A stretch of 56,641 nucleotides of DNA from the NCBI RefSeq assembly GCF_020252395.1, contig NZ_JADCDB010000015.1, positions 1-56,641 of the forward strand, in the 5' to 3' direction. This stretch comes from Aestuariivirga sp. Lineage in GTDB: Bacteria > Pseudomonadota > Alphaproteobacteria > Rhizobiales > Aestuariivirgaceae. A program made the translations under genes and the position numbers. Below the pieces are notes generated by a model. It was not told the origin of the DNA. It saw only the letters and a list, made by a program, of their open reading frames with translations, and did not search any database. Shown here one piece after another: positions 45,204-54,857 of this stretch (its first letter is position 1; each line of letters opens with the position of its first letter).

Positions 45204-45332
45204 TCAGCCCCGCCCGTCCAGCCACCGCGCGGTGCGCAGTTCCGGGAACCAGCGCGACCAGAAGAAGGCCACCCCCATGGTGCCCACACCCCCGAGCGCC
45301 ACGGGCCCTCGATGATCGTTCCGCGCAATCAA
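45204..45332 (-). pseudogene. Possible C-terminal remnant of an MFS permease
   Basis: The last ~40 codons of a minus-strand frame read GPVALGGVGTMGVAFFWSRW then FPELRTARW, which resembles the final helix and PEL tail of MFS_3 (EntS-like) permeases. Upstream the frame degenerates into Arg/Ala/Pro-rich sequence with no further helices. It may be the decayed end of a deleted transporter between trmJ and the DHA2 gene. Confidence 0.3.
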
Positions 45333-45523
45333 TCGCAAAGCGCAGGCAGTGCCCGCGGCGGGGCCTGCCGCCCGCGGCTGAAGCGCCTGAAATGTCATGA
45401 AGTTCGCTTGCCACCGCGCGGCAAAGCCACCTAACATCGCAATCCGATGCGCCAGATTCTCAGCCCCCGCACCTGCCAAGCCGCTTGCCCGGCGCGGGCC
45501 GCTTGGCCGTGCGCCCGGCCGAG

Positions 45524-47053
45524 ATGAGGGCCGGGGCCCCGCCCGCCGGCGCCGCACCGTTGCGCGTCTGGCTCGGCTTTGCCGCCATGTCGCTCGGCAT
45601 GTTCATGGCGGTGCTCGATATCCAGATTGTCGTCACATCGCTGCCCGCCATCCAGCAGGCGCTGGGCATAGATGCCGACCTGATGAGCTGGGTGCAGACC
45701 TCCTATCTCATCGCCGAGGTCATCGCCATTCCGCTGACTGGCATCCTCACCCGCATCTTCTCGCTCAAATACGTCTTCGCGCTGGCCATCGGGGGCTTCA
45801 CGCTGGCATCGATCGGCTGCGCGCTGAGCGGCGGCTTCGCCTCGCTCATCTTCATGCGCGTGCTGCAGGGCTTCTGCGGCGGCTTGCTCATCCCGCTGGT
45901 CTTCTCCGCCGTCTTCACCTTGTTCAAGCCGGGCCTCGAACAGGCGATCGCAACCTCGGTGGCCGGCGTGCTGGCGATCCTCGCCCCGGCCTTCGGCCCG
46001 ATCGGCGGCGGCTACATCACCCATCACCTCTCCTGGCACTGGTTGTTCCTGGTCAACGTGCTGCCGGGCATCGCCAGCCTCGGCGCAGGGCTCCTCACCC
46101 TGCCCGCGGCGGAGCGCCAGATGGGGTTGCTGCGGCGGCTCGACTGGCTGTCGCTGGCGGCGATCGGCGGCGGCCTCGCCGCCCTCGAGATCGGCCTCAA
46201 GAACGCGCCGGACAATGGCTGGCTGTCAGTCAAGGTTCTGGCGCTGCTCGCCGCCGCGGCGGTGCTGATCGGAGCGGCCACGCGGCGCCGCAATCCGGTG
46301 GTCGAGTTCCGGCTGCTGCGCGACCGCACTCTGGCCTATGGCTGCGCGGCGAGCTTCCTGCTCGGCGCCAGCCTTTATGGCGCGGGCTACATCATGCCGG
46401 TCTTCCTCGCCTTTGTGCGCAGGCATGACCCGCTTGAGATCGGCGGCATCGTGCTCGTCACAGGCCTCACCCAGCTCTTGACTGCGCCCATCGCTGTGCT
46501 GCTCGACCGGTATCTGCCGCCGCGGCCGCTCGCGGCGATCGGCTTTGCCGGCCTCGCGGTGGGCGTTGCCATGAGCGCCTTCCAGGACGTCAACACAGAC
46601 TATGACCAGATGTTCTGGCCGCAGGTTGTCCGCGGCTGCTTCATGGCGCTGTGCATGCTGCCGCTCACGAGGCTGTCGCTTGGGCCAATACCGCTCGGCC
46701 AGGTGAGCGACGCCAGCGGCCTTTACAACCTCTCGCGCAATCTGGGCGGAGCCATCGGCATTGCGCTTGCCGATACGGTGATCTTCGGCCGCGCGGCAGA
46801 CTATGCCGACAAGATCGCCGATCTGGTGCGCAGCGGCGCGCCGGAGGCCGCGCAACTCCTCGGCATGCTGCCTGACGACGTGCCTGCGCCTGATGATGCC
46901 GTGGGCATGATGTCGATCATGGATGCGATCCAGGATGCCGGCGTGACGCTCGCCATCAACGATGCATGGCTGATGTTCTCTGTCATCACGGCGGCGGCCA
47001 TCCCACTGCTGTGGATGATGGGTCCGGTGCGGAAGAACCCGCACCGGAATTAG
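45524..47053 (+). CDS. MFS transporter, DHA2 family (second copy)
   Basis: A 509-residue, about 14-helix carrier, paralogous to the one at 19011-20567. They share long phrases: [35 protein letters not shown] and the helix starting YGC. Start choice is uncertain: ATG 45524 ([18 protein letters not shown]) is preferred to a TTG at 45485. No adaptor protein is adjacent. The substrate is unknown. The 3' end overlaps the convergent glycosyltransferase by four bases. Confidence 0.88.
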   Translation: MRAGAPPAGAAPLRVWLGFAAMSLGMFMAVLDIQIVVTSLPAIQQALGIDADLMSWVQTSYLIAEVIAIPLTGILTRIFSLKYVFALAIGGFTLASIGCALSGGFASLIFMRVLQGFCGGLLIPLVFSAVFTLFKPGLEQAIATSVAGVLAILAPAFGPIGGGYITHHLSWHWLFLVNVLPGIASLGAGLLTLPAAERQMGLLRRLDWLSLAAIGGGLAALEIGLKNAPDNGWLSVKVLALLAAAAVLIGAATRRRNPVVEFRLLRDRTLAYGCAASFLLGASLYGAGYIMPVFLAFVRRHDPLEIGGIVLVTGLTQLLTAPIAVLLDRYLPPRPLAAIGFAGLAVGVAMSAFQDVNTDYDQMFWPQVVRGCFMALCMLPLTRLSLGPIPLGQVSDASGLYNLSRNLGGAIGIALADTVIFGRAADYADKIADLVRSGAPEAAQLLGMLPDDVPAPDDAVGMMSIMDAIQDAGVTLAINDAWLMFSVITAAAIPLLWMMGPVRKNPHRN

Positions 47054-47772
47054 CGGATGTCGCGGTAGTCCGTGGTGGCCGGGCGCTTGAGCACGGCCTC
47101 GGAGACGAAGTTCAGCGTGTAGACTGCGGCGGTGCGCGCCAGCCCTTCCGCCTTGAGGCGGCGCGCCGAGGTCTGCATCACCAGCTTCAACATGAAGCGC
47201 ACCCGCCCGGCGGCGGAGAGCCGCCGCGCGATGTCCGTGTCCTCGCCGTAGAAGGCGATGCTGCGGTCGAAGCCGCCGATCTTGACCAGCGCCTCCCGGC
47301 GCGCCGCGAAGTTGCCGCCCACGGCCATGTAGCCCGTCAGCGCCGCCACCGGCACCGCGAGCCACCAGAAGACCCGCACCAGCGCCTTCGAAACCCGCCC
47401 GAGATCGTAATAGACATAGGGACCGCTGACACAGACCGTGGCAGGGTCGGCCGCGAAGCTGTCGATCACCTGCCGGCACCAGCCCCGCGGCATGCGGGTG
47501 TCGGCATCGGCATAACCGACGATCTCGCCCCGCGCCTCTTCGAGGCCGCGCTGCCGCGCCTTGGTGAGACCCTTGTCAGGTTCATGCGCCACCCGCACGC
47601 CCGCGAAGGAGCCGGCGATTTCGGCTGTCCTGTCGGTGCTGGCATTGTCGATGACCAGCACCTCGATCGCCTCCCGCCCGGCGGTCTGCGCCACCTCGTC
47701 CAGCACATGGTGCAGGCAGTCTCCGAGATAGGCTTCCTCGTTATAGGCTGGGATCACGATGGTGAGTTTCAC
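47050..47772 (-). CDS. Family 2 glycosyltransferase
   Basis: A 240-residue GT-A fold enzyme using a nucleotide-sugar donor. The nucleotide-binding start [19 protein letters not shown], the substrate-side [14 protein letters not shown], the metal-binding [10 protein letters not shown] and the catalytic-base region [14 protein letters not shown] are all present. One hydrophobic segment ([15 protein letters not shown]) lies in the middle. Acceptor and product are unknown; no polysaccharide cluster surrounds it. It diverges from icd across about 300 bases. Confidence 0.9.
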   Translation of the reverse strand: MKLTIVIPAYNEEAYLGDCLHHVLDEVAQTAGREAIEVLVIDNASTDRTAEIAGSFAGVRVAHEPDKGLTKARQRGLEEARGEIVGYADADTRMPRGWCRQVIDSFAADPATVCVSGPYVYYDLGRVSKALVRVFWWLAVPVAALTGYMAVGGNFAARREALVKIGGFDRSIAFYGEDTDIARRLSAAGRVRFMLKLVMQTSARRLKAEGLARTAAVYTLNFVSEAVLKRPATTDYRDIR

Positions 47773-48075
47773 GATGGCGGGGATTCCGGAACGGGACGTG
47801 CGGGTGGGATTGTGACGGACAAATCACAACCATGCGGCTACTGCAGAGCACAGCCCCGCACAAGGATTTTCGCGGAGGGCGTCTGCCCAAACGTCAGGCT
47901 TGCCGCATTCGGCGATGACCGCCGGGACAGGATTCCGCCCCGCAGCCGGTGCGATTTCAAGCCCTTGAACCGAGAGGGGGCAAGGCGCCTCCGCCTACAG
48001 TCTGATTTGCCGCTCACCCCTCTGGCTGCTATAGGCGGTGCACCAATTTCCGCAGCGCAACAGAAGGCTTTCCCC
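47773..48075. other. Divergent region between glycosyltransferase and icd, with a 20-bp dyad
   Basis: No gene is supported in these 303 bases. A perfect dyad TTGTGA-N8-TCACAA lies at 47810-47829, 38 bases upstream of the glycosyltransferase start. It resembles a CRP/FNR-family site (TGTGA-N6-TCACA) but the spacer is two bases longer, so a different regulator is likely if it is used at all. No clear icd promoter was identified. Confidence 0.4.
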
Positions 48076-49287
48076 ATGGCGAAGATCAAGGTCCAGAACC
48101 CGGTTGTCGAGTTGGACGGCGACGAGATGACCCGCATCATCTGGGACCTCATCAAGAAGAAGCTGATCCTGCCCTACCTCGACGTCGACCTGCACTATTA
48201 CGATCTCTCGGTCGAGAACCGCGACCGCACCGATGACCAGGTGACGGTCGACAGCGCCAACGCCATCAAGAAATACGGCGTCGGCGTCAAATGCGCCACC
48301 ATCACGCCGGACGAGGCCCGCGTGAAGGAGTTCCACCTCAAGCAGATGTGGAAGTCGCCCAACGGCACGATCCGCAACATTCTGGGCGGCGTGATCTTCC
48401 GTGAACCGATCATCTGCAGGAACGTGCCGCGCCTCGTTCCCGGCTGGACGCAGCCCATCGTCATCGGCCGCCACGCCTTCGGCGACCAGTACCGCGCCAC
48501 CGACTTCACCTTCCCCGGCAAGGGCACGCTCACGGTGAAGTTCGTGGGCGAGGACGGCGCGGTAATCGAGAAGGAAGTGTTCAAGGCGCCCGGTGCGGGC
48601 GTTGCCATGGCCATGTATAACTTGGACGAGTCGATCAAGGACTTCGCCCGCGCCTCGTTCAACTATGGCCTGATGCGCAATTACCCGGTCTATCTCTCGA
48701 CCAAGAACACCATCCTCAAGGCCTATGACGGCCGCTTCAAGGATATCTTCCAGGACATCTACGACGCCGAGTTCAAGGCGGCGTTCGAGACGCGCAAGCT
48801 GTTCTACGAGCACCGCCTGATCGACGACATGGTGGCCTCGGCGCTGAAGTGGACTGGCGGCTATGTCTGGGCCTGCAAGAACTATGATGGCGACGTGCAG
48901 TCCGACATCGTGGCCCAGGGCTTCGGCTCGCTCGGCCTCATGACCTCCGTCCTGATGACGCCGGACGGCAAGACGGTCGAAGCCGAAGCCGCGCACGGCA
49001 CGGTGACCCGCCACTACCGCCTGCACCAGGAGGGCAAGCAGACCTCCACCAACTCGGCAGCCTCGATCTATGCCTGGACCGGCGGCCTCAAGCACCGTGC
49101 CAAGCTGGACAGCAACGACAAGCTGGGCCGCTTCGCCGGCGCGCTCGAGAAGGTCGTCGTCCAGACGATCGAGGACGGCAAGATGACCAAGGACCTCGCC
49201 GTCCTCATCGGGCCCGACCAGAACTGGCTCACCACCGAGGGCTTCCTCGACGCGGTCGACGCCAATTTGCAGACGGCGATGGGATAA
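48076..49287 (+). CDS. icd: NADP-dependent isocitrate dehydrogenase
   Basis: TCA-cycle enzyme converting isocitrate to 2-oxoglutarate with NADPH. The 403-residue chain starts [20 protein letters not shown] (ATG 48076, AGAAGG ahead). This is the eukaryote-like dimeric type II IDH shared by alphaproteobacteria and mitochondria, distinct from the E. coli enzyme. Substrate residues appear in [12 protein letters not shown] and SPNGTIRN; the NADP region is [18 protein letters not shown] long open frame upstream (from 46966) is not coding. Confidence 0.97.
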   Translation: MAKIKVQNPVVELDGDEMTRIIWDLIKKKLILPYLDVDLHYYDLSVENRDRTDDQVTVDSANAIKKYGVGVKCATITPDEARVKEFHLKQMWKSPNGTIRNILGGVIFREPIICRNVPRLVPGWTQPIVIGRHAFGDQYRATDFTFPGKGTLTVKFVGEDGAVIEKEVFKAPGAGVAMAMYNLDESIKDFARASFNYGLMRNYPVYLSTKNTILKAYDGRFKDIFQDIYDAEFKAAFETRKLFYEHRLIDDMVASALKWTGGYVWACKNYDGDVQSDIVAQGFGSLGLMTSVLMTPDGKTVEAEAAHGTVTRHYRLHQEGKQTSTNSAASIYAWTGGLKHRAKLDSNDKLGRFAGALEKVVVQTIEDGKMTKDLAVLIGPDQNWLTTEGFLDAVDANLQTAMG

Positions 49288-49489
49288 GGAAGCGGCGCGG
49301 GGGCCGCCAGCCTCACCCACGGCCGCGCGCTGCGCTACGGCCGGGGCTCCGCGCGCGGCCTCCTGCAACACGTCCCGGGACACTGCCCCGCATCCATATC
49401 CCCTAGTGAAAAGTTTCAGAAAGTTCGCACTGGCGTGGTGAGGAACCGCATACCTTGCCGCGGTTCCCGCGGGACTCGTTGCCGGATGT

Positions 49490-49498
49490 TGCTACAAT
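49490..49498 (+). promoter_or_regulatory. Extended -10 promoter candidate for the small gene at 49527
   Basis: TGCTACAAT (49490-49498, with T at 49490) fits the extended -10 form TGnTATAAT with one change in the hexamer (TACAAT). No -35 is seen at the proper distance. It predicts transcription about 22 bases ahead of the ATG. Confidence 0.4.
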
Positions 49499-49526
49499 CG
49501 TTCTCTGAAACCGATTGGAGACAGGC

Positions 49527-49736
49527 ATGCCCAGCATCGACCATGAAACACGCAATGCGTTTAATGAGTTGCTTGTGATGGACGGTCTGTCCCAGCTTCC
49601 GGTGGGTGCAATTTTGCGGGTGTTGCAAACGTTACCGGTGCCTGTGCTGGCGGTGGCGGTCAGCGGAGCTTTGCAAAGCCCTTGCCGGGATGGCGGGGCG
49701 TCTCACGCGGCGAGCCCCCCGCCAGGCTCCCGATGA
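49527..49736 (+). CDS. Small hypothetical protein, 69 residues
   Basis: The frame starts MPSIDHETRNAFNELLVMDG, preceded by GGAGACAGGC at good spacing and by a TACAAT promoter candidate. The first 45 residues form a plausible helical protein with a hydrophobic stretch (VLQTLPVPVLAVAVSGAL). The last 20 are Ser/Pro/Gly rich and may be read-through of non-coding DNA. No family recognised. It is convergent with copA. Confidence 0.4.
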   Translation: MPSIDHETRNAFNELLVMDGLSQLPVGAILRVLQTLPVPVLAVAVSGALQSPCRDGGASHAASPPPGSR

Positions 49737-49843
49737 TCGGGCAACAGGGACTGCCGTTAGCGTGACAGTTGGCATCCAAGTAATTCAATATATTGGCTAT
49801 TTCAAATATCCCGCAGGGCTAGGCTGGCGGCCTCGCGGCGTGT

Positions 49844-52303
49844 TCAGGGACTTACCTGCTTCGGACGGTAGCTCCTAAGCCGCAGGGCATTGCTGACCAC
49901 GAAGACACTGGAGAGCGCCATGGCCCCCGCCCCGATCATGGGCGACAAGAGCGTGCCGTTGACCGGGTAGAGCACGCCGGCCGCGACGGGGATCAGCAGC
50001 ACATTGTAGGCGAAGGCCCAGAACAGGTTCTCCTTGATGTTGCGGATAACGGCCTGGGAGAGGCCGATGGCTGTGGGCACGCCCCGCAAGTCGCCGGACA
50101 TGAGCACCACGCCGGCGCTCTCGATGGCAATGTCCGTGCCGGTGCCGATGGCGATGCCGACATCGGCGGCGGCCAGTGCGGGCGCATCGTTGATGCCGTC
50201 GCCGACGAAGGCAACGCGGCCTCGCCTTTTCAGGCGCGCGACGGCCTCCACCTTGCCGTTGGGCAGAACCTCGGCGATCACCTCATCGATGCCCAGCGTC
50301 TTCGCGATGGCCTCCGCGGTGCGGCGGTTGTCGCCGGTGATCATCGCGACCTTCAGGCCCATGGCATGCAGCGCTGCAAGTGCCGGAGGCGTTGCCGGCT
50401 TCAGCGGATCGGCCACCGCGATGATGGCGGCGAGCTTGCTGTCGATGGCGGCATAGAGCGGCGTCTTGCCCTGCTCACCCAGACGCTCCGCGCTTGCGGC
50501 GAAGGACGAGACGTCGAGGCCGAGCTTCACCATGTAGCGGTCCGCACCCACGGCCACCGCACGGCCCGCAACAAGCCCGTGCGCGCCGAAACCGGGGACG
50601 GCTTCAAAGCCGCCAACGGCGGGAATGGCGAGGCCCTTCGCCTTGGCGGCAGAGACGATGGCGGCGGCGATGGGATGCTCCGACAGGCTCTCGACCGCCG
50701 CGATGAGGGCCAGCGCCGCATCGGGCGCAAGACCGTGGACCTCGAAGTCGGTGAGTTCCGGGCGGCCTTCGGTGAGCGTGCCGGTCTTGTCCAGCGCCAC
50801 CACCGCGACGTCACGCAGGCTCTGCAGCGCTTCGCCCTTGCGGAACAGCACGCCCAGCTCTGCCGCGCGGCCGGTGCCGACCATAATGGAAGTGGGTGTC
50901 GCAAGCCCCATGGCGCAGGGGCACGCGATGATCAGCACGGCCACCGCATTGACGAGTCCGAAGGTGAACGCCGGTTCCGGCCCGCAGACCAGCCAGACGA
51001 AGAAGGTCAAAGCCGCCACCGCCATCACAGCGGGCACGAACCACGCCGTGATGCGGTCCACCAGCGCCTGGATCGGCAGCTTGGCGCCTTGCGCCTGCTC
51101 CACCATGCGGATGATCTGGGCGAGCAGCGTGTCCGCCCCCACCTTGGTGGCGCGATAGGTGAAGCTTCCCGTCTTGTTGATGGTGCCGCCGGTGACATTC
51201 GCGCCTTCAGCCTTGGCGACGGGAACGGGCTCGCCGGTGATCATCGCCTCATCGACGAAGGAGGAGCCTGCGACGACGATGCCGTCGACCGGCAGCCGGT
51301 CGCCCGGGCGCACTTGCACGATGTCGCCCACCACCACCTGGTCGAGAGGAACGTCGAGGATTGCGCCATCGCGCGCGACACGCGCCGATTTGGCTTGCAG
51401 GCCCACGAGCTTCGCCACCGCCGCACTGGTGCGCCCCTTGGCGCGGGCTTCCAGCAGCCGGCCGAGCAGGATCAGCGTCACAATGACGGCGGAGGCCTCA
51501 TAATAAACATTGGCCGTGCCCGCGGGCAGCAGCGCGGGCCAGAAGGTGGCCACCGCCGAATAGCCCCAGGCGGCGGTGGAGCCCAGCACCACCAACGAGT
51601 TCATATCGGGCGTGAGCTTCAAGAGGTTGGGAACGCCCTTCTGGTAGAACCGCAGGCCGGGGCCGAACTGCACGATGCTGGCGAGTAGGAAATAAACCAC
51701 ATAGAGCTTGAAGCGGCCGGACCCATGCAGCCAGTGGCCCACGGCGGGAATGAGGTGCGCGCCCATCTCCATCACGAAGAGCGGCAGCGTGAAGACGGCG
51801 GCGATGAGAAAGTCGCGCCTGAGTTTCGCATAGTCCGCGTCCTTCGCAGCCTGATGCGCATTGGTATCGAGCGCATCGAGACGCCGCGGCTCATAACCCG
51901 CCTGGCGGATGGCGGTCTCGATGGAGGAGAACGGTGTGCCGGCCACCAGCTTCACGGTCGCGCGCTCCGTGGCAAGGTTGACGGCGGCGGAGACGACGCC
52001 GGGCACAGCGTCGATGGCCTTTTCGACACGCCGCACGCAGGAGGCGCAGGTCATGCCCTCGATGCCAAGATCGATGGTCTGGCTCGCCACGTCATAGCCC
52101 GCACCTTTGATGGCGGCGATGACGGCCTCCGCCGTTGCGGGTTCGGCAAGGCGCACATCGACGCGCTCGGTGGCGAGGTTGACGGACGCACTCTCGATGC
52201 CGGGCACGGCGGCAATGGCGGTCTCCACCCGGCGCACGCAGGAGGCGCAGGTCATGCCCTCCACGGGAAAGCTCTGAAGCCGCGCGGGTGCGATCTGGTT
52301 CAT
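49844..52303 (-). CDS. copA: Copper-translocating P1B-type ATPase with two metal-binding domains
   Basis: Exports Cu(I) from the cytoplasm. The 819-residue chain begins with two heavy-metal-associated domains in tandem, each with GMTCASC (about 15-75 and 82-145). Eight membrane helices follow. The actuator loop is near 400 (MITGEP), the transmembrane metal site is CPC ([14 protein letters not shown]), the phosphorylation site is DKTGTLTEG, the P1B-specific SEHPIAAAI histidine is present and the hinge is [14 protein letters not shown] precedes the ATG, yet the predicted promoter would start the transcript at the ATG itself. No copper chaperone is adjacent. Confidence 0.96.
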   Translation of the reverse strand: MNQIAPARLQSFPVEGMTCASCVRRVETAIAAVPGIESASVNLATERVDVRLAEPATAEAVIAAIKGAGYDVASQTIDLGIEGMTCASCVRRVEKAIDAVPGVVSAAVNLATERATVKLVAGTPFSSIETAIRQAGYEPRRLDALDTNAHQAAKDADYAKLRRDFLIAAVFTLPLFVMEMGAHLIPAVGHWLHGSGRFKLYVVYFLLASIVQFGPGLRFYQKGVPNLLKLTPDMNSLVVLGSTAAWGYSAVATFWPALLPAGTANVYYEASAVIVTLILLGRLLEARAKGRTSAAVAKLVGLQAKSARVARDGAILDVPLDQVVVGDIVQVRPGDRLPVDGIVVAGSSFVDEAMITGEPVPVAKAEGANVTGGTINKTGSFTYRATKVGADTLLAQIIRMVEQAQGAKLPIQALVDRITAWFVPAVMAVAALTFFVWLVCGPEPAFTFGLVNAVAVLIIACPCAMGLATPTSIMVGTGRAAELGVLFRKGEALQSLRDVAVVALDKTGTLTEGRPELTDFEVHGLAPDAALALIAAVESLSEHPIAAAIVSAAKAKGLAIPAVGGFEAVPGFGAHGLVAGRAVAVGADRYMVKLGLDVSSFAASAERLGEQGKTPLYAAIDSKLAAIIAVADPLKPATPPALAALHAMGLKVAMITGDNRRTAEAIAKTLGIDEVIAEVLPNGKVEAVARLKRRGRVAFVGDGINDAPALAAADVGIAIGTGTDIAIESAGVVLMSGDLRGVPTAIGLSQAVIRNIKENLFWAFAYNVLLIPVAAGVLYPVNGTLLSPMIGAGAMALSSVFVVSNALRLRSYRPKQVSP

Positions 52304-52305
52304 GA

Positions 52306-52336
52306 GATATGGACCTTACCATGATGGAAGGGTCAA
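52306..52336 (-). promoter_or_regulatory. CueR-like (MerR-family) copA promoter/operator
   Basis: On the minus strand TTGACC (52336-52331) is separated by exactly 19 bases from a -10-like CATATC (52311-52306). The long spacer holds the dyad CCTTCC-ATCATG-GTAAGG. The E. coli copA promoter has the same order, TTGACC with a CCTTCC/GGAAGG dyad in a 19-bp spacer that CueR untwists when it binds copper. The -10 match is weak. No cueR gene is in the window. Confidence 0.75.
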
Positions 52337-52504
52337 GGGGGGAATTCAAGCGGGTGCTTGACGTGGCGGCCTCCGCCTCTGCCTCACGGCGCCTTTCGCC
52401 TTCCGCTTTGCCGGGGTGATGGATCCGTGACGGAGTCACCGGGCCGGGGCACGGTTTTCTAAGATAGTCTGCTGCGCTACCGGTCGCATGGACCGAGGTG
52501 GAGC

Positions 52505-52743
52505 ATGGACGGAAAGAACGGGTTGGAACCGCGTGTGACGGAGGCCATGGCCGTGCCGCCGCTGCGGTTTTCGGCGAAGGGGACGCTGGCGGCCGTGCAG
52601 CGCTTGCCGCGGGGCGAGGAGATCGGGCGCCTCAAAGCCAAGGCGGACGAGATCGCCATGGGCGCAAGCCGCCCAATCAGATCAGGGCCGGACAGAAGGC
52701 CCTTGCATCCGAAGCCGCCACGGAGTTCAAGTCGGCGGCATAG
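52505..52743 (+). pseudogene. Small hypothetical gene, probably one protein broken by a one-base shift
   Basis: The frame from ATG 52505 (GAGGTGGAGC ahead) reads MDGKNGLEPRVTEAMAVPPL and on to KADEIAMGASRP. There one extra C in CGCCCAATC (about 52671-52676) would carry it into the other frame, NQIRAGQKALASEAATEFKS, ending at 52743. The joined product would be about 79 residues with no membrane span. Without the correction the first frame runs on into the phzF region as low-complexity sequence. Family unknown. Confidence 0.35.
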
Positions 52744-52784
52744 CCAGCGCAGTACGCTGTCTCATAACCGTGCCCCGGAACAGA

Positions 52785-53699
52785 ATGACGATGAAGTTGC
52801 CGTTCACCACCTATGACGTTTTCACCAGCCGCAAATTTGCCGGCAACCCGCTCGCCATCGTGGAGGAGGCCGATGGCCTCACGACCGGGCAGATGCAGAC
52901 CATCGCGCGCGAGTTCAATCTGTCGGAGACGATCTTCGTTAGGACTCCGGCGGATGGCGCCAACACGGCCAGCGTGCGCATCTTCTTCCCCACGGCGGAA
53001 ATCCCCTTCGCCGGACACCCCACCATCGGCTGCGCCATTCACCTGGCGGCCAAGAAATACAAGGATGGCTGCTCCTTCGAGACGGTCATCCGGCTTGAGG
53101 AGGTGGCGGGCCTCGTGCCGGTGAAGGTAAGCCGCATCGGCGGCGTGCCGCGCGCCCAGTTCACCGCACCGGTGACGCCCTTCGCCGTTGAACAGCCCTT
53201 GCCCTCTCCGGAAGAAGCAGCGCGGGCCCTGTCGCTCGACCCCTCCGAGATCGGTTTTGCCGGGCACGGCCTTGGCTATTTCCAGGGCGGCCCGCGCTTT
53301 CTCTACATCCCCCTGAAGAGCCGCGATGCGCTGTCGCGGGCGAGGCCTCTTGAGCCCTATTGGACGGGTATGCTGAAGCCCATCGGCTGCCAGATGGGTT
53401 ATGTCTATGTGCAGGGTGGCGACGATCCCACGACGGCCTATCGCGGACGCATGTTCGCGCCCGATACGGGCACCTTCGAAGACCCCGCCACCGGCTCGGC
53501 CACGGCGATCTTCGCCGCGCAGCTTCTTGCGGCGGAAAAACTGGCGGACGGAACCCACCGCTGGAAGCTCGAGCAGGGCTATGAAATGGGCCGCCCCTCC
53601 GACCTTTGGCTCGAGGCCGATGTTGCAGGTGCGAAACTCAGTGCCGTGCGGGTGGCAGGTCAGGCGGTGCAAATCAGTTCGGGCGTGCTAGACATCTGA
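52785..53699 (+). CDS. PhzF-family isomerase/epimerase-like protein
   Basis: A 304-residue protein of the diaminopimelate-epimerase fold. It starts MTMKLPFTTYDVFTSRKFAG (ATG 52785; ATG 52791 also possible) and carries the PhzF catalytic glutamate in REFNLSETIFV, the conserved FFPTAEIPFAGHPTIG, and the C-terminal FAPDTGTFEDPATGSAT loop. Phenazine genes are absent, so this is one of the many stand-alone PhzF proteins of unknown substrate. An earlier start at 52770 lacks a good ribosome-binding site. Confidence 0.93.
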   Translation: MTMKLPFTTYDVFTSRKFAGNPLAIVEEADGLTTGQMQTIAREFNLSETIFVRTPADGANTASVRIFFPTAEIPFAGHPTIGCAIHLAAKKYKDGCSFETVIRLEEVAGLVPVKVSRIGGVPRAQFTAPVTPFAVEQPLPSPEEAARALSLDPSEIGFAGHGLGYFQGGPRFLYIPLKSRDALSRARPLEPYWTGMLKPIGCQMGYVYVQGGDDPTTAYRGRMFAPDTGTFEDPATGSATAIFAAQLLAAEKLADGTHRWKLEQGYEMGRPSDLWLEADVAGAKLSAVRVAGQAVQISSGVLDI

Positions 53700-53747
53700 C
53701 GGGGAACAAGCACAGCGGACACCGGCCGGGGGAGGGCCGCACGCCAC

Positions 53748-54170
53748 ATGAAGACTATTCTGCTCATCGCCCACCTGATTGCGATTGCCACGGGCACGGG
53801 CATGAGCATTGCCAACTACATCAACATCAGGATCGCTTCGGGCGAGACGGGCGACCGGCGGGCCGCGCTGGCCTTCCTCCGCCGAATTCTGGCGCGCATC
53901 GGGGATATCGTGATCCTCGCCATCTGGATCACCGGCATCGGCCTGTGGCTGAACCTGCCGCCGCAGGACGGGCCGAACAGCTGGTTCATCGTCAAGATGG
54001 GTTTCGTGGTGCTGCTGACACTCTGCCATGGGCTTGCCCGCATGACGGCGGGCAAGATGATGCGCAGCGGCGACCAGTCGCTCTATCCGCGCATGGAGCT
54101 GCTGGTGTCGGGCGTGTGGATCTCGGCGCTCGCCGCCATCATCCTGGCGGTGCTGGCCTTCGAGACCTGA
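53748..54170 (+). CDS. Four-helix integral membrane protein of unknown function
   Basis: The 140-residue product predicts four membrane helices (about 2-22, 46-68, 81-100 and 113-135). Its histidine near the first helix (IAHLIAIATG) and another in the third (LCHGLARM) recall small haem- or copper-associated membrane proteins such as the CopD/DUF2269 type, but the match is loose. It follows phzF by 48 bases on the same strand, so they may share a transcript. A short hairpin (CTGTGGC/GCCACAG, 54174-54193) follows the stop. Confidence 0.75.
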   Translation: MKTILLIAHLIAIATGTGMSIANYINIRIASGETGDRRAALAFLRRILARIGDIVILAIWITGIGLWLNLPPQDGPNSWFIVKMGFVVLLTLCHGLARMTAGKMMRSGDQSLYPRMELLVSGVWISALAAIILAVLAFET

Positions 54171-54373
54171 CGGGCTGTGGCCTTCGCGCCACAGGCCGCG
54201 ATCAAAGTAAACAGTAAGTAATAAACACGGTTGTATCCGGGCGCGAAGGCTGTTATCCGCAGCGCCGTTCCGGATGACACCGTCCGAGCCCATACGGCGC
54301 AGCGTTTCCGCTGGCCGCCGCGCCTCTCTCTGAGAACGCGCGTAGCAGGGCCGGAACAGGACTGACGGAAAGA

Positions 54374-54441
54374 GGAAGGTGAAACTCCAGGTGGAGGCAC
54401 GCCACACGGCGTGACTGGGTTCGACTCCCATCATCGTTCCA
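54374..54441 (+). other. tRNA-like sequence with D-arm, long variable arm, T-arm and CCA but no anticodon arm
   Basis: Read 5' to 3': GGAAGGTG (possible acceptor strand), CTCC-AGGT-GGAG (54385-54396, D-arm-like), CACGCC-ACAC-GGCGTG (54398-54413, variable-arm-like), TGGG-TTCGACT-CCCA (54416-54430, T-arm), then an acceptor 3' strand ending CCA at 54439-54441. Only four acceptor base pairs form (GGAA/TTCC). The order recalls tRNA-Sec or another class II tRNA that has lost its anticodon arm. It is probably a pseudogene, four bases upstream of the Arg-type tRNA. Confidence 0.35.
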
Positions 54442-54445
54442 CAAC

Positions 54446-54519
54446 TTGCGAATAGCTCATCTGGTTAGAGCAACAGACTACGAATCTGTGGGTAGAGGGT
54501 TCGAATCCCTCTTCGCGGC
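54446..54519 (+). tRNA. tRNA-Arg (anticodon ACG), atypical
   Basis: A full cloverleaf folds: acceptor 54446-54452 with 54512-54518, D-stem GCTC/GAGC, anticodon stem ACAGA/TCTGT around loop CTACGAA (anticodon ACG at 54480-54482), variable loop GGGTA, T-arm GAGGG-TTCGAAT-CCCTC. Three oddities: the first two acceptor pairs are U-G wobbles, the discriminator base is C, and position 20 in the D-loop is U where bacterial tRNA-Arg usually has the identity base A20. CCA is not encoded. It may be a second, diverging copy or a pseudo-tRNA. Confidence 0.65.
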
Positions 54520-54857
54520 AGGCCTTACCCTGTCTCGTTCTGTCCAACTGAGCCTTCCGGGGCGGCCGGTGACGCTTCAACGCCACTGCGCGAGCAAGGG
54601 CGGAGGAGATGCTTGCCGCCGGCCGGCAGCCCGTGCCGCGGCGGTTGCCCGTGCGGCGCCCTGGGGCCGTCCTTCATCCTGCGGGAGGAAGGATCGCTTC
54701 TTTGGGCCCTGCACTGGCCATGCCGCAGCCCGCTGCTGGCTGGTCAAAGGCCCCCCGGAAGGTGTTCGCAACAACCGCAACCCCTAACCCAACCAACCAA
54801 GAAGGACCACCCGCCTCATGCGATGACGCTGACGCGCTTGATGAAGGAGACACTGAG
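54520..54857 (+). other. Intergenic region between tRNA and slipin gene
   Basis: No gene is supported in these 338 bases. The slipin frame is open here but composition and lack of a start site argue it is not translated. AAGGAGA at 54844-54850 is the ribosome-binding site for the ATG at 54858. Confidence 0.5.

Noticed and set aside
46966-48075. N-terminal extension of icd by about 370 residues
   Set aside because: The frame is open but covers the antisense of the glycosyltransferase gene; icd homologues start at MAKIKVQNP, which has its own ribosome-binding site.
54171-54373. tmRNA acceptor piece before the tRNA-like sequences
   Set aside because: Alphaproteobacterial tmRNA is two-piece and ends in a T-arm with CCA, but neither a tag-coding piece nor the GGGG start of the other strand is visible nearby.
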